DNA from: Streptomyces sp. LUP47B
Lineage (GTDB): Bacteria; Actinomycetota; Actinomycetes; Streptomycetales; Streptomycetaceae
Direction of reading: 5' to 3'
DNA length: 64,000 bases
Assembly (NCBI RefSeq): GCF_001746295.1
Contig: NZ_MJAH01000008.1
Location: forward strand, 347,197 to 411,196
The notes below the pieces were generated by a model that worked only from the letters and a program-made list of their open reading frames with translations, ran no database searches and was not told where the DNA came from. Position numbers and translations under genes: made by a program. This document shows, piece after piece, positions 40,738 to 48,520 of the stretch (position 1 is its first letter; each line of letters starts with the position of its first letter).

Positions 40738-40741
40738 ATGA
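40664..40741 (+). CDS. Candidate 25-codon upstream ORF overlapping the first permease start
   Basis: ATG 40664 opens a 25-residue frame (MTRPCPPATAKIPRHPQ...) whose TGA overlaps the permease ATG (ATGA). An AGGGA is about 12 nt upstream of it, whereas the permease itself lacks a clear ribosome-binding site. Translational coupling is therefore possible. Coding potential is unproven; it may be chance. Confidence 0.3.
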   Translation: MTRPCPPATAKIPRHPQHIPGTSAR

Positions 40742-41766
40742 CGACGCAACAGCAGCCGATGCCCGCCGGCGCCGGCACCACGCAAGCCGGTGAACCGTCG
40801 CCGCGCCCGCCGAGCGACGGCACGGTCATCACCGGGCGTTCGCCCGCCCGTATGGCCTGGCGGCGCATCAGACGGGACAAGGTCACCCTGGTCGCGTTCG
40901 TGATCACCGTCCTGTTCATCCTGGTCGCGCTGCTGGCTCCGGTACTGACGGCGATCACCGGCTGGGGGCCGATCACCCCCGACGGCAAGGCGATCGACCC
41001 GGACACCGGCAACTTCCCGCGCGGCGCGCTGGGCGGCATCGGCCTCACCCACCTGCTCGGGGTCGAACCGGGCACCGGCTACGACCTGTTCGCCCGGATC
41101 GTGTACGGCCTGCGCACCTCGCTCCTCGTCGGCTTCGCCTCGGCCGTGCTGTCCACCGTCGTCGGTGTCGTGGCGGGCCTCGCCGCGGGGTACTCCGGTG
41201 GCTGGGTCGACTCCGTGCTGTCGCGGATCATGGACGTGATGCTGGCCTTCCCGCAGCTGCTGTTCATCATCGCGCTGACCCCGGTCATCCAGAACGCGAT
41301 GCAGACCAACAGCCACGGCGGCACCGACGAGAACCTCCGGCTGCTGGTCCTCGTCCTCAACATCGCGGTGTTCGCCTGGGCCTACACCGCCCGGCTGGTG
41401 CGCGGGCAGGTCCTGTCCCTGCGCGAACGGGAGTTCGTCGACGCCGCGCGGATCATGAGCGCCGGCCGGTGGCACATCCTCTTCCGGCAACTGCTGCCGA
41501 ACCTGTGGGCGCCGGTCCTGATCTCCTTCGCGCTGGCCGTCCCCCAGAACATCACCACCGAGGCGGCCCTGTCGTACCTCGGCGTGGGTGTCATCCCGCC
41601 CAACCCGGACTGGGGGGCGCTGCTGTCGGACGCCTCCCAGTACTTCCTCCAGGACCCGATGTACCTGTTCGTCCCCGGCGTCCTGCTCCTGGTCCTCGTC
41701 CTCGGGCTCAACCTCCTCGGAGACGGAGTCCGGGACGCCCTCGATCCCCGCGCGGCCCGCAGCTGA
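40738..41766 (+). CDS. Oligopeptide ABC transporter permease (DppC/OppC type)
   Basis: 342 aa. A Pro/Ser-rich cytoplasmic N terminus leads to OppC_N (SPARMAWRRIRRDKVTLVAF), a first membrane helix (VTLVAFVITVLFILVALLAP), an extracytoplasmic loop, and the BPD_transp_1 domain. The EAA loop contacting the ATPases is REREFVDAARIMSAGRWHIL. LGVEPGTGYDLFARIVYGLR is the classic DppC entry. The end (LGLNLLGDGVRDALDPR) is conserved. First gene of the five-gene operon permease-SBP-permease-ATPase-ATPase, an order also found in Streptomyces oligopeptide transporters such as bldK. Confidence 0.93.
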   Translation: MTTQQQPMPAGAGTTQAGEPSPRPPSDGTVITGRSPARMAWRRIRRDKVTLVAFVITVLFILVALLAPVLTAITGWGPITPDGKAIDPDTGNFPRGALGGIGLTHLLGVEPGTGYDLFARIVYGLRTSLLVGFASAVLSTVVGVVAGLAAGYSGGWVDSVLSRIMDVMLAFPQLLFIIALTPVIQNAMQTNSHGGTDENLRLLVLVLNIAVFAWAYTARLVRGQVLSLREREFVDAARIMSAGRWHILFRQLLPNLWAPVLISFALAVPQNITTEAALSYLGVGVIPPNPDWGALLSDASQYFLQDPMYLFVPGVLLLVLVLGLNLLGDGVRDALDPRAARS

Positions 41767-41846
41767 CGCGGTCCCCCTCCACACCGGCACGCACGACCCC
41801 ACCCGGGTCGCACCGCCGAGCCGTAGAAGAAACGGAGTACCACCCA

Positions 41847-43515
41847 ATGACGCGCAGAAGGCGCTCGATCGCGCTCGCGGCCACCGCCGTGGCGATCGCC
41901 CTGGGGGCCACCGCATGCGGGGGCTCCTCCAGCACCACCGGGAGCGGCTCCCCCACCAAGGGCGGCACGCTGACTGTCCTCGACCACGCCGACTTCGACC
42001 ACCTCGACCCCCAGCGCACCCTACACGACCGAGGGTTCGAGCATGGACCAGGAGCTCGTGCGCACCCTGACCGGATGGGACGAGACGGGCTCCCAGCCCA
42101 AGCTCGTCGGCGACCTGGCCACCGACACCGGAACGCCCAGCAAGAGCGACACGGTGTGGACCTTCCACCTGCGCAAGGGCATCGTGTGGCAGGACGGCAC
42201 GCCCGTCACCGCGCAGGACGTCAAGTACGGCGTCGAGCGGACCTTCTCGCCCGACATCAACGGCGGTCCGCCGTACGCCAGTCAGTGGCTGGTCGGCGGC
42301 TCCTCCTACAAGGGGCCCTACTCGGGCAAGGAGCTCGCCTCCATCCAGACGCCGGACGCGTCCACGATCGTGTTCCATCTCGGCGAGCCCGTCGCGGACT
42401 TCAACGAGACGACCGCCATGCCCGGCTGGTCCGGGGTGCCCAGGGCCCATGACACGGGGTCCACGTACGACACACACATCTGGTCCGACGGGCCGTACAT
42501 GATCAAGTCGTACACCAAGAACAAGGAAGTCGTCCTCGTCAGGAACACCCACTGGAAGCAGTCGACCGACCCGATCCGGCAGCAGAACGTCAATGAGATC
42601 GACGTGAAACTCGGCCAGGACCAGTCGGCGATCGACCAGCAGATCAAGTCCGACGCCGGCACCGCCCAGACCTCGATCATGCAGTGGCCGATCGCGGGCT
42701 CCGATCTGACGACGATCTCGAGCGACCCGTCACTGAAGTCACGCCTCTACAAGATCCCGGCCCCGGGCATCAACTACCTCGCGATCAACACCACCCGGAC
42801 CAAGGACCTGAAGGTCCGTCAGGCCATCGAGTACGCGATCGACAAGACCACCGTCCGCGGCGCGTTCGGCGGCTCGGCGTACGGCGACTACGCGAGCACC
42901 ATGATCAGCCCCGGCATAGACGGCTACCAGAAGTTCAACCTCTACGGCACCAACCCCGCGGGCGACCTCACCAAGGCCAAGACGCTGATGAAGCAGGCCG
43001 GGAACCCCAAGCTCACCATGTCGCTGGCGGTGGAGAACACACCGACCCTGGAGCACTTCGGTGACGCTGTGAAGACGTCGCTCGGGAAGATCGGCATCAC
43101 GGTGAACATCACCCCGATCGACGCGTCGAACTACTTCAGCAACATCGACAACGTGAAGAACCAGTACGACCTGACCTGGGTCGACTGGATCGCGGACTGG
43201 CCGAACGCCTCCACCGTGCTGCCCGTGCTCTTCGACGGACGGCAGATCGCCAAGCTGCCGCAGTCCAACCAGGACCAGGCGTACCTGAACGACCCCGCGG
43301 TCAACGCGCAGATCGACAAGATCGCCAAGATGACCGACGTCAAGCAGGCCGACGCCGCCTACGGCGCCCTGGACGAGCAGATCATGAAGGACGCCGCGGT
43401 GGTCCCGCTGATGTACATGAACTTCAGCGAACTGGCGGGCTCCAAGGTCGGCGGGGTCATCCCGGACCCCATCCTCGCCGAGCCCAGCCTCGTCCACGTG
43501 TACGTCAAGAGCTGA
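41847..43515 (+). pseudogene. Oligopeptide-binding lipoprotein (SBP_bac_5), frameshifted
   Basis: ATG 41847 (GGAG 9 nt upstream) begins a lipoprotein signal (SIALAATAVAIALGATACGG) and the mature start GGTLTVLDHADFDHLDPQRT, then leaves homology. One extra C in CCC at 42019-42021 shifts the frame; removing it continues as YTTEGSSMDQELVRTLTGW and runs to the stop at 43515, giving 555 aa. The rest is a normal family 5 peptide-binding protein: VWTFHLRKGIVWQDGTPVTA, VRQAIEYAIDKTTVRGAFGG, and WIADWPNASTVLPVLF. As written, the protein would end early. Either the transporter has lost its receptor or the base is a sequencing error; the intact operon favours the latter. Confidence 0.88.
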
Positions 43516-43529
43516 CGCACCCCTCCTCG

Positions 43530-43556
43530 GCCCGCCGGCGCCCCCGGCCGGCGGGC
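43530..43556 (+). terminator. Intra-operon hairpin after the binding-protein gene
   Basis: Perfect 10-bp arms GCCCGCCGGC / GCCGGCGGGC with a 7-nt loop, 15 bp after the binding-protein stop and 30 bp before the next permease. Such hairpins often stabilise the binding-protein mRNA and lower downstream expression. Confidence 0.6.
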
Positions 43557-43585
43557 ACCCCCTCTCACGTCAGGTCCAGCACGAC

Positions 43586-44578
43586 ATGGTTCGTTACCTC
43601 ATCCGGCGCCTGCTGGCAGCGGCCGCGATCCTGCTGGTGATCACCGTGATCACCTTCGTGATCTTCTTCGCGCTGCCGTCCGATCCCGCACTCCTGGCCT
43701 GCGGCAAGACCTGCTCGCCCTCCCGGCTGACCGAGATCCAGCATTCGCTCGGGCTCGACAAGAGCTTCCTCACCCAGTTCTGGGAGTTCTTCAAGGGCCT
43801 CTTCGCCGGCCGTGACTACGGAGACCAGAGCCTGCGCGTGCACTGCGGAGCGCCCTGCCTCGGCATCTCCTTCCAGACCGACACCCCCGTCCTCAGCACC
43901 CTGCTGGGCGACTTCCCCGCCGACCTCTCGCTCGGACTCGGCGCCGCGGTGTTCTTCCTGATCCTCGGCGTCGGCCTCGGCACGCTCGCCGCCGTCCGCC
44001 GGGGCAAGGCCGCCGACAAGGCGGCGGTGGGACTCGCCCTGCTCGGTGTCTCCGTGCAGATCTACTTCGTCGGGCTGCTGCTGCTCTACCTGTTCGTCGA
44101 CAAGTGGCAGATCCTGCCCGCCTCCGGCTACACCCCGATCACCCAGGACCCGGGCGCCTGGTTCGAGGGCCTGATCCTGCCGTGGGCCACCCTGGTCATC
44201 GTCTACCTCGCGCTGTACACCCGGCTCACCCGCTCCTCCATGCTGGAGGTCTTCGCCGAGGACTACATGCGCACCGCCCGGGCCAAGGGCCTGTCCAGCG
44301 GCAAGGTCGTCCTCAAGCACGGCCTGCGGGCCGCCATCACCCCGATCCTCACCATCTTCGGCATGGACGTCGGCTCGCTGATCGGCGGCTCCGCGGTCAT
44401 CACCGAGTCGGTGTTCGGCATCAACGGCATCGGCAAGCTCGCGGTCGACTCGGTGCAGAACTCCGACCTGCCCGTCATCCTCGGCACCACGCTCTTCGCG
44501 GCCACCTTCGTCGTGCTCGCCAACGTGGTCGTCGACGTGGTCTACGGCCTCGTCGACCCCCGTGTCCGCCTCGCCTGA
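43586..44578 (+). CDS. Oligopeptide ABC transporter permease (DppB/OppB type)
   Basis: 330 aa. N-terminal MVRYLIRRLLAAAAILLVIT is the standard OppB opening helix. An extracytoplasmic loop with four Cys (CGKTCSPSR; HCGAPCLG) is unusual for the family and may form disulfides. The BPD_transp_1 core has the EAA loop EDYMRTARAKGLSSGKVVLK and the conserved end GGSAVITESVFGINGIGKLA then VDVVYGLVDPRVRL. Partner of the DppC-type permease upstream. Confidence 0.93.
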   Translation: MVRYLIRRLLAAAAILLVITVITFVIFFALPSDPALLACGKTCSPSRLTEIQHSLGLDKSFLTQFWEFFKGLFAGRDYGDQSLRVHCGAPCLGISFQTDTPVLSTLLGDFPADLSLGLGAAVFFLILGVGLGTLAAVRRGKAADKAAVGLALLGVSVQIYFVGLLLLYLFVDKWQILPASGYTPITQDPGAWFEGLILPWATLVIVYLALYTRLTRSSMLEVFAEDYMRTARAKGLSSGKVVLKHGLRAAITPILTIFGMDVGSLIGGSAVITESVFGINGIGKLAVDSVQNSDLPVILGTTLFAATFVVLANVVVDVVYGLVDPRVRLA

Positions 44579-44606
44579 GCCCCCTCACCGCAGCAAGGAA
44601 AACCCC

Positions 44607-45683
44607 GTGTCCCTGCAGACCTCACCGCAACCGGCGGACGTCGATCCCGCGGCCGCCCCCTTCCTCGACGTACGGGACCTGCGCGTGCACTTCCCGACCG
44701 AGGACGGCATCGTCAAGGCCGTCGACGGAGTCTCCTTCACCCTGGACAAGGGCAGCACCCTCGGCATCGTCGGCGAGTCCGGCTCGGGGAAGTCGGTCAC
44801 CTCGCTGGCCCTGCTCGGACTGCACAAGGGCACGCGTGCGGTCGTCTCCGGGGAGATCCGGCTGGACGGCAGGGACCTGGTCGCCCTCCCGGAGCACGAC
44901 ATGCGCGCGCTGCGCGGCCGGACCGTCTCCATGATCTTCCAGGACCCGCTGTCCGCCCTGCACCCCTACTTCACCGTCGGCGCCCAGATCGCCGAGGCCT
45001 ACCGGGTCCACCACAAGGTCTCGAAGAAGGAGGCCCGGGAGCGGGCCGTGGAGATGCTGAAACGGGTCGGCATCCCGCAGCCCGAACGCCGCATCCGGGA
45101 CTATCCCCATCAGTTCTCCGGCGGCATGCGCCAGCGCGCCATGATCGCCATGGCCCTGGTCTGCGATCCCGAACTGCTCATCGCCGACGAGCCGACGACG
45201 GCCCTGGACGTCACCGTCCAGGCACAGATCCTGGACCTGATCCGCGATCTCCAGGAGGAGTTCGGCTCCGCCGTCATCCTCATCACCCACGACCTCGGTG
45301 TGGTGGCCGACATCGCCGACGACATCCTGGTGATGTACGGCGGCCGCCGTATCGAGTACGGCACCGTGCGCGACGTACTCAAGGAACCCCAGCACCCCTA
45401 CGCCTGGGGGCTGTTGGAGTCGATGCCGCAGATCACCGGGGACGTCGAACGGCGGCTGAACCCGATCGCCGGGTCACCGCCCAGCCTCATCACCCCTCCC
45501 GCAGGCTGCGCCTTCCATCCCCGCTGCACCTACAAGGGCTGGGTGCCGGAGGGGCGTTGCGCGACGGAGCGGCCCGAGCTGGTGGCCGTCCCCGGCACCG
45601 GCCGGCACCTCGCCGCCTGCCACCTCACCCCGGAGACCAGGCAAGAGATCCGCGTTCGTACGGCCGCCGGGACCGCGCAGTGA
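44607..45683 (+). CDS. Oligopeptide ABC transporter ATP-binding protein (DppD/OppD type)
   Basis: 358 aa; GTG 44607 with AAGGA 7 nt upstream. Walker A GESGSGKSVTSLAL, Q-loop MIFQDPLSALHPYFTVG, ABC signature FSGGMRQRAMIAMAL, Walker B LLIADEPTTALDVTVQAQIL, and H-loop LITHDLGVVAD. The C-terminal oligo_HPY domain holds the Cys cluster CAFHPRC...GRCATERPEL...CHL, the site that can carry an Fe-S cluster in DppD proteins. Its stop is followed within 27 bp by the partner ATPase start. Confidence 0.95.
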   Translation: MSLQTSPQPADVDPAAAPFLDVRDLRVHFPTEDGIVKAVDGVSFTLDKGSTLGIVGESGSGKSVTSLALLGLHKGTRAVVSGEIRLDGRDLVALPEHDMRALRGRTVSMIFQDPLSALHPYFTVGAQIAEAYRVHHKVSKKEARERAVEMLKRVGIPQPERRIRDYPHQFSGGMRQRAMIAMALVCDPELLIADEPTTALDVTVQAQILDLIRDLQEEFGSAVILITHDLGVVADIADDILVMYGGRRIEYGTVRDVLKEPQHPYAWGLLESMPQITGDVERRLNPIAGSPPSLITPPAGCAFHPRCTYKGWVPEGRCATERPELVAVPGTGRHLAACHLTPETRQEIRVRTAAGTAQ

Positions 45684-45709
45684 CCGCGGCGGACGAACAG
45701 GAGCATGCC

Positions 45710-46801
45710 GTGAGCACCACTCAGCCCGCCGCCGGGGAGCACCTGCTCGAAGTCAGCGGCCTCACCAAGCACTTCCCGATCCGCCACGGCATCGTCTTTC
45801 AGCGGCAGATCGGCGCCGTGCACGCCGTCGACGGCATCGACTTCACGGTCGGCGCGGGCCAGTCGCTCGGCCTGGTCGGCGAGTCCGGCTGCGGCAAGTC
45901 GACGACGGGCCGGCTGATCACCCGGCTGCTGGAACCCACGGCCGGGAAGGTCGTGTTCGACGGCGAGGACATCTCCCACATCCCGGAGAACCGGATGAAG
46001 GAGGCCCGCCGGAACCTCCAGATGATCTTCCAGGACCCGTACTCCTCACTGAACCCCCGGCACACGGTCGGCACGATCGTCGAGACGCCGATGCGGCTCA
46101 ACGGCATCAACCCGCCGCAGGGCCACAAGAAGCGCGCCCAGGAACTGCTGGAGACGGTCGGCCTCAGCCCCGAGCACTACAACCGCTACCCCAACGAGTT
46201 CTCCGGGGGCCAGCGCCAGCGCATCGGGATCGCCCGCGCGCTCGCGCTGCGGCCCAAGCTCATCGTGGCCGACGAACCCGTGTCGGCGCTGGACGTCTCC
46301 ATCCAGGCGCAGATCGTCAACCTGCTGCAGGACCTCCAGCGGGAGTTCGGCATCGCGTTCGTCTTCATCGCCCATGACCTCGCTGTCGTACGGCACTTCT
46401 GCGAGCGGGTCGCGGTGATGTACCTCGGCAAGATCGTTGAGGTCGCCGACCGGCAGACGCTGTACACGGGGCCGCGGCACCCTTACACCCACGCACTGCT
46501 GTCCGCGGTGCCCGAGGCCGATCCGGACGGCGTCCGCCGGCGCGAGCGCATCCGGCTCGCCGGGGACGTGCCCTCGCCGGTGGACCCGCCGTCCGGCTGC
46601 CGCTTCCGTACCCGCTGCTGGAAGGCCCAGGACAGGTGCGCGACCGAGGAGCCGCCGCTGGTGCGGGTGGCGGGCAACGCGGAGGGTCACCTGACGGCCT
46701 GTCACTTCCCGGAGGAGCCCAGCGTCGGGGCCCGCGAGGAGGACATCGTGCTCGATCCGGGCCTGACCGCACTGGAGGACAGCGCCTCGACGTCGTCGTG
46801 A
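45710..46801 (+). CDS. Oligopeptide ABC transporter ATP-binding protein (DppF/OppF type)
   Basis: 363 aa from GTG 45710, with AGGAG 6 nt upstream; an alternative GTG 45680 overlaps the previous stop (GTGA). DppF features: LTKHFPIRHGIVFQRQIGAV, Walker A GESGCGKSTTGRLI, IFQDPYSSLNPRHTV, signature FSGGQRQRIGIARAL, Walker B LIVADEPVSALDVSIQAQIV, and FIAHDLAVVRHFC. The oligo_HPY tail has CRFRTRCWKAQDRCATEEPP. The last 100 bp overlap the convergent kinase-fold gene. Last gene of the operon. Confidence 0.95.
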   Translation: MSTTQPAAGEHLLEVSGLTKHFPIRHGIVFQRQIGAVHAVDGIDFTVGAGQSLGLVGESGCGKSTTGRLITRLLEPTAGKVVFDGEDISHIPENRMKEARRNLQMIFQDPYSSLNPRHTVGTIVETPMRLNGINPPQGHKKRAQELLETVGLSPEHYNRYPNEFSGGQRQRIGIARALALRPKLIVADEPVSALDVSIQAQIVNLLQDLQREFGIAFVFIAHDLAVVRHFCERVAVMYLGKIVEVADRQTLYTGPRHPYTHALLSAVPEADPDGVRRRERIRLAGDVPSPVDPPSGCRFRTRCWKAQDRCATEEPPLVRVAGNAEGHLTACHFPEEPSVGAREEDIVLDPGLTALEDSASTSS

Positions 46802-47808
46802 GGGTACGGCGTGAGCCTGCTCTCCTGCTCCAGTCGCCTGTTGAAGTCGCCGACCACGATGGCAAGTCGGGCGTGCCGCGAGATGAGTGCGGCGGCCGCT
46901 TCGGGGATCGCCTCGGGGCGCCTGCCGTCGGCGCATGAGCGGATGAACTCCTCGCGCTCGTCCCGGCCGAGGCCGTACTGGTCGACGACCAGCCAGTGCA
47001 CCAGGTAGGAGAGGGCGTAGGCGCGGTCGTAGCTCTGGTGGCGGGTGTAGAAGTCGCTTTCATGTGAAGTGAGTTGGAAACGGCTCGACAGGGACAGCCC
47101 GTAGTCGGTCAGGTAGAGCCGGTGTCCGTCGGTGAGGATGTTGCCGAAGTGGGCGTCGAAGTGGATGAGTTGCCGCTGCTCCCGGAGGAAGTCGGTGACG
47201 GCTTCGAGGCCCTGCTCCACGAGGGCGCAGGCCGACTCGGCGTTCTCGGTGCGCAGTTGGGTGGAGAACCAGTCGTGGAGGGTGTGCGGAACGTACTCCA
47301 GGAACAGGGTCAGGCTCGCGGACGCCGTGCGCAGTGCCTCCACGCGGTCGCGGCCACCGCCCCAATAGGCCACGCACCGCTCCACGTCGGCGAGGTCACC
47401 GGGGAGCGGCTGCGGGAGGACCGGCAGCACCCGCCAGTGGTGCAGCAGCGGGAAGCCCGGGAAGTTGCCCGAGCGCACCCAGTCGGTCGTCATCTCGTGC
47501 ACGGCCAGCTCACGCCAGGCGCCGAAGCCTGGGCTGCCGATCGCGCCGACCCCGTAGTGGAAGTGGGGCGGCAGCTCGAAGAGGTTCGCGGTGGAGCGGA
47601 CGTGGTCCGGCCGGAGCTCGGTGGCGGTGAGCGGCACCTGCTTCACGAAGACCCGTACGCCGTCCACCTCCAGCAGGGTCGCCCGTCCGCCGATGCCGGT
47701 GCCTGCCGGTGTGCCGGATGCCACCAGGTCGGCGAGTGCGTCGTCGCTCAGGAGGGCGAGGGAGGCGGCGGTGTCGGCGTGGGCGCTGAGACGGGTGGGG
47801 GAGACCAT
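46702..47808 (-). CDS. Kinase-fold (APH/protein-kinase-like) protein
   Basis: 368 aa. Kinase-like fold: a putative nucleotide Lys in GVRVFVKQVPLTATELRP, catalytic loop LIHFDAHFGNILTDG (H-F-D-A-H-F-G-N, replacing HRD-K-x-x-N), and YLTDYGLSLSSRF in place of DFG. The opening MVSPTRLSAHADTAASLALL is typical of a Streptomyces family annotated as kinase-like. The substrate, protein or small molecule, is unknown. The C-terminal 33 codons are antisense to the end of the ABC ATPase gene. The 5' end overlaps the MBL gene upstream on the same strand by 61 bp, so the two are coupled. Confidence 0.75.
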   Translation of the reverse strand: MVSPTRLSAHADTAASLALLSDDALADLVASGTPAGTGIGGRATLLEVDGVRVFVKQVPLTATELRPDHVRSTANLFELPPHFHYGVGAIGSPGFGAWRELAVHEMTTDWVRSGNFPGFPLLHHWRVLPVLPQPLPGDLADVERCVAYWGGGRDRVEALRTASASLTLFLEYVPHTLHDWFSTQLRTENAESACALVEQGLEAVTDFLREQRQLIHFDAHFGNILTDGHRLYLTDYGLSLSSRFQLTSHESDFYTRHQSYDRAYALSYLVHWLVVDQYGLGRDEREEFIRSCADGRRPEAIPEAAAALISRHARLAIVVGDFNRRLEQESRLTPYPHDDVEALSSSAVRPGSSTMSSSRAPTLGSSGK

Positions 47809-48455
47809 GGGCCCATGATGGGTCCCCCGTGGCCGAAACAGGCGAGGTCCGGCTCGAGCTCCGCCAACTGCTCGAAGGAGTGCAGGGCCTGGGCCCTGTC
47901 CACGTTGAACACGCCGAGCATCACCTTCCCGTCGACAGGCGAGGCGGCCACGGCGTCCCCGGTGAACAGCACCCCGTGCTCCGGGAGATGGAGCGCGAGG
48001 CTGCCGGGTGTATGGCCGGGGACGTGGACGACCCTTGCCCCGCCACCGAAGTCGAGGACATCACCGTCGGACAGCTCGGTGAGCTGCGACGGCCGCGCGA
48101 ACTCGCCCCGCGGCAGGTGCCGTAGGGCTTCCGCATGCAGGGGGCGCTCCCAGTCCTCGAACACCGGTGAGGGTTCCGGTGCTTCGCCTCGGACGACGGG
48201 CGCGTCCAGCCGGTGGGCCAGCACCTCGGCGCCGGTCAGCGCGGCCAACTCGCCCGCCGCGCCCACATGGTCCTCGTGGAAGTGGGTGAGCACGATCCGT
48301 CGTAGGCGCCCTCGCAGACAGGCGGCGATCGGCACGGCGGATCCTGCCGGGCCGGAGTCGATCAGGGTCGACTCGTCGCCGTCGCGCCAGAGATAGGCCT
48401 GGCCGACCGGGAAGCGCAGGAGGCGGAGGTGCGGGAGCAGCTCGATGACGTCCAT
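47748..48455 (-). CDS. MBL-fold metallo-hydrolase
   Basis: 235 aa. Metallo-beta-lactamase-fold hydrolase with the zinc motif THFHEDHVGAAGEL (H-x-H-x-D-H), VHVPGHTPGSLALHL, LFTGDAVAASPVDG, and the final His in CFGHGGP. A small soluble member, probably a thioester or lactone hydrolase. After GHGGP the family normally ends with a short acidic helix; here the tail reads SPPPVSAPTPTPPPPSPS, encoded in the next gene's start region, so the native stop may have been lost. The start ATG 48455 has no strong Shine-Dalgarno. Confidence 0.85.
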   Translation of the reverse strand: MDVIELLPHLRLLRFPVGQAYLWRDGDESTLIDSGPAGSAVPIAACLRGRLRRIVLTHFHEDHVGAAGELAALTGAEVLAHRLDAPVVRGEAPEPSPVFEDWERPLHAEALRHLPRGEFARPSQLTELSDGDVLDFGGGARVVHVPGHTPGSLALHLPEHGVLFTGDAVAASPVDGKVMLGVFNVDRAQALHSFEQLAELEPDLACFGHGGPIMGPWSPPPVSAPTPTPPPPSPS

Positions 48456-48467
48456 GGCACGACCGTA

Positions 48468-48499
48468 GAAAGGCCCCCGTCCGTGGACGAGGGCCTTCT
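48468..48499 (-). terminator. Hairpin terminator downstream of the M20 dipeptidase
   Basis: Two stacked stems, GGCCC/GGGCC and CGTCC/GGACG, with flanking AGAA/TTCT pairing, 22 bp past the dipeptidase stop on the minus strand and just before the MBL start. Confidence 0.65.
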
Positions 48500-48520
48500 G
48501 CCGACAGCAGAGGCGGCGGT

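Noticed and set aside
40606..42552. 648-codon minus-strand frame across the permease and binding protein
   Set aside because: Shadow ORF with Arg/Asp/Gly-rich composition; the plus strand carries clear ABC transporter genes.
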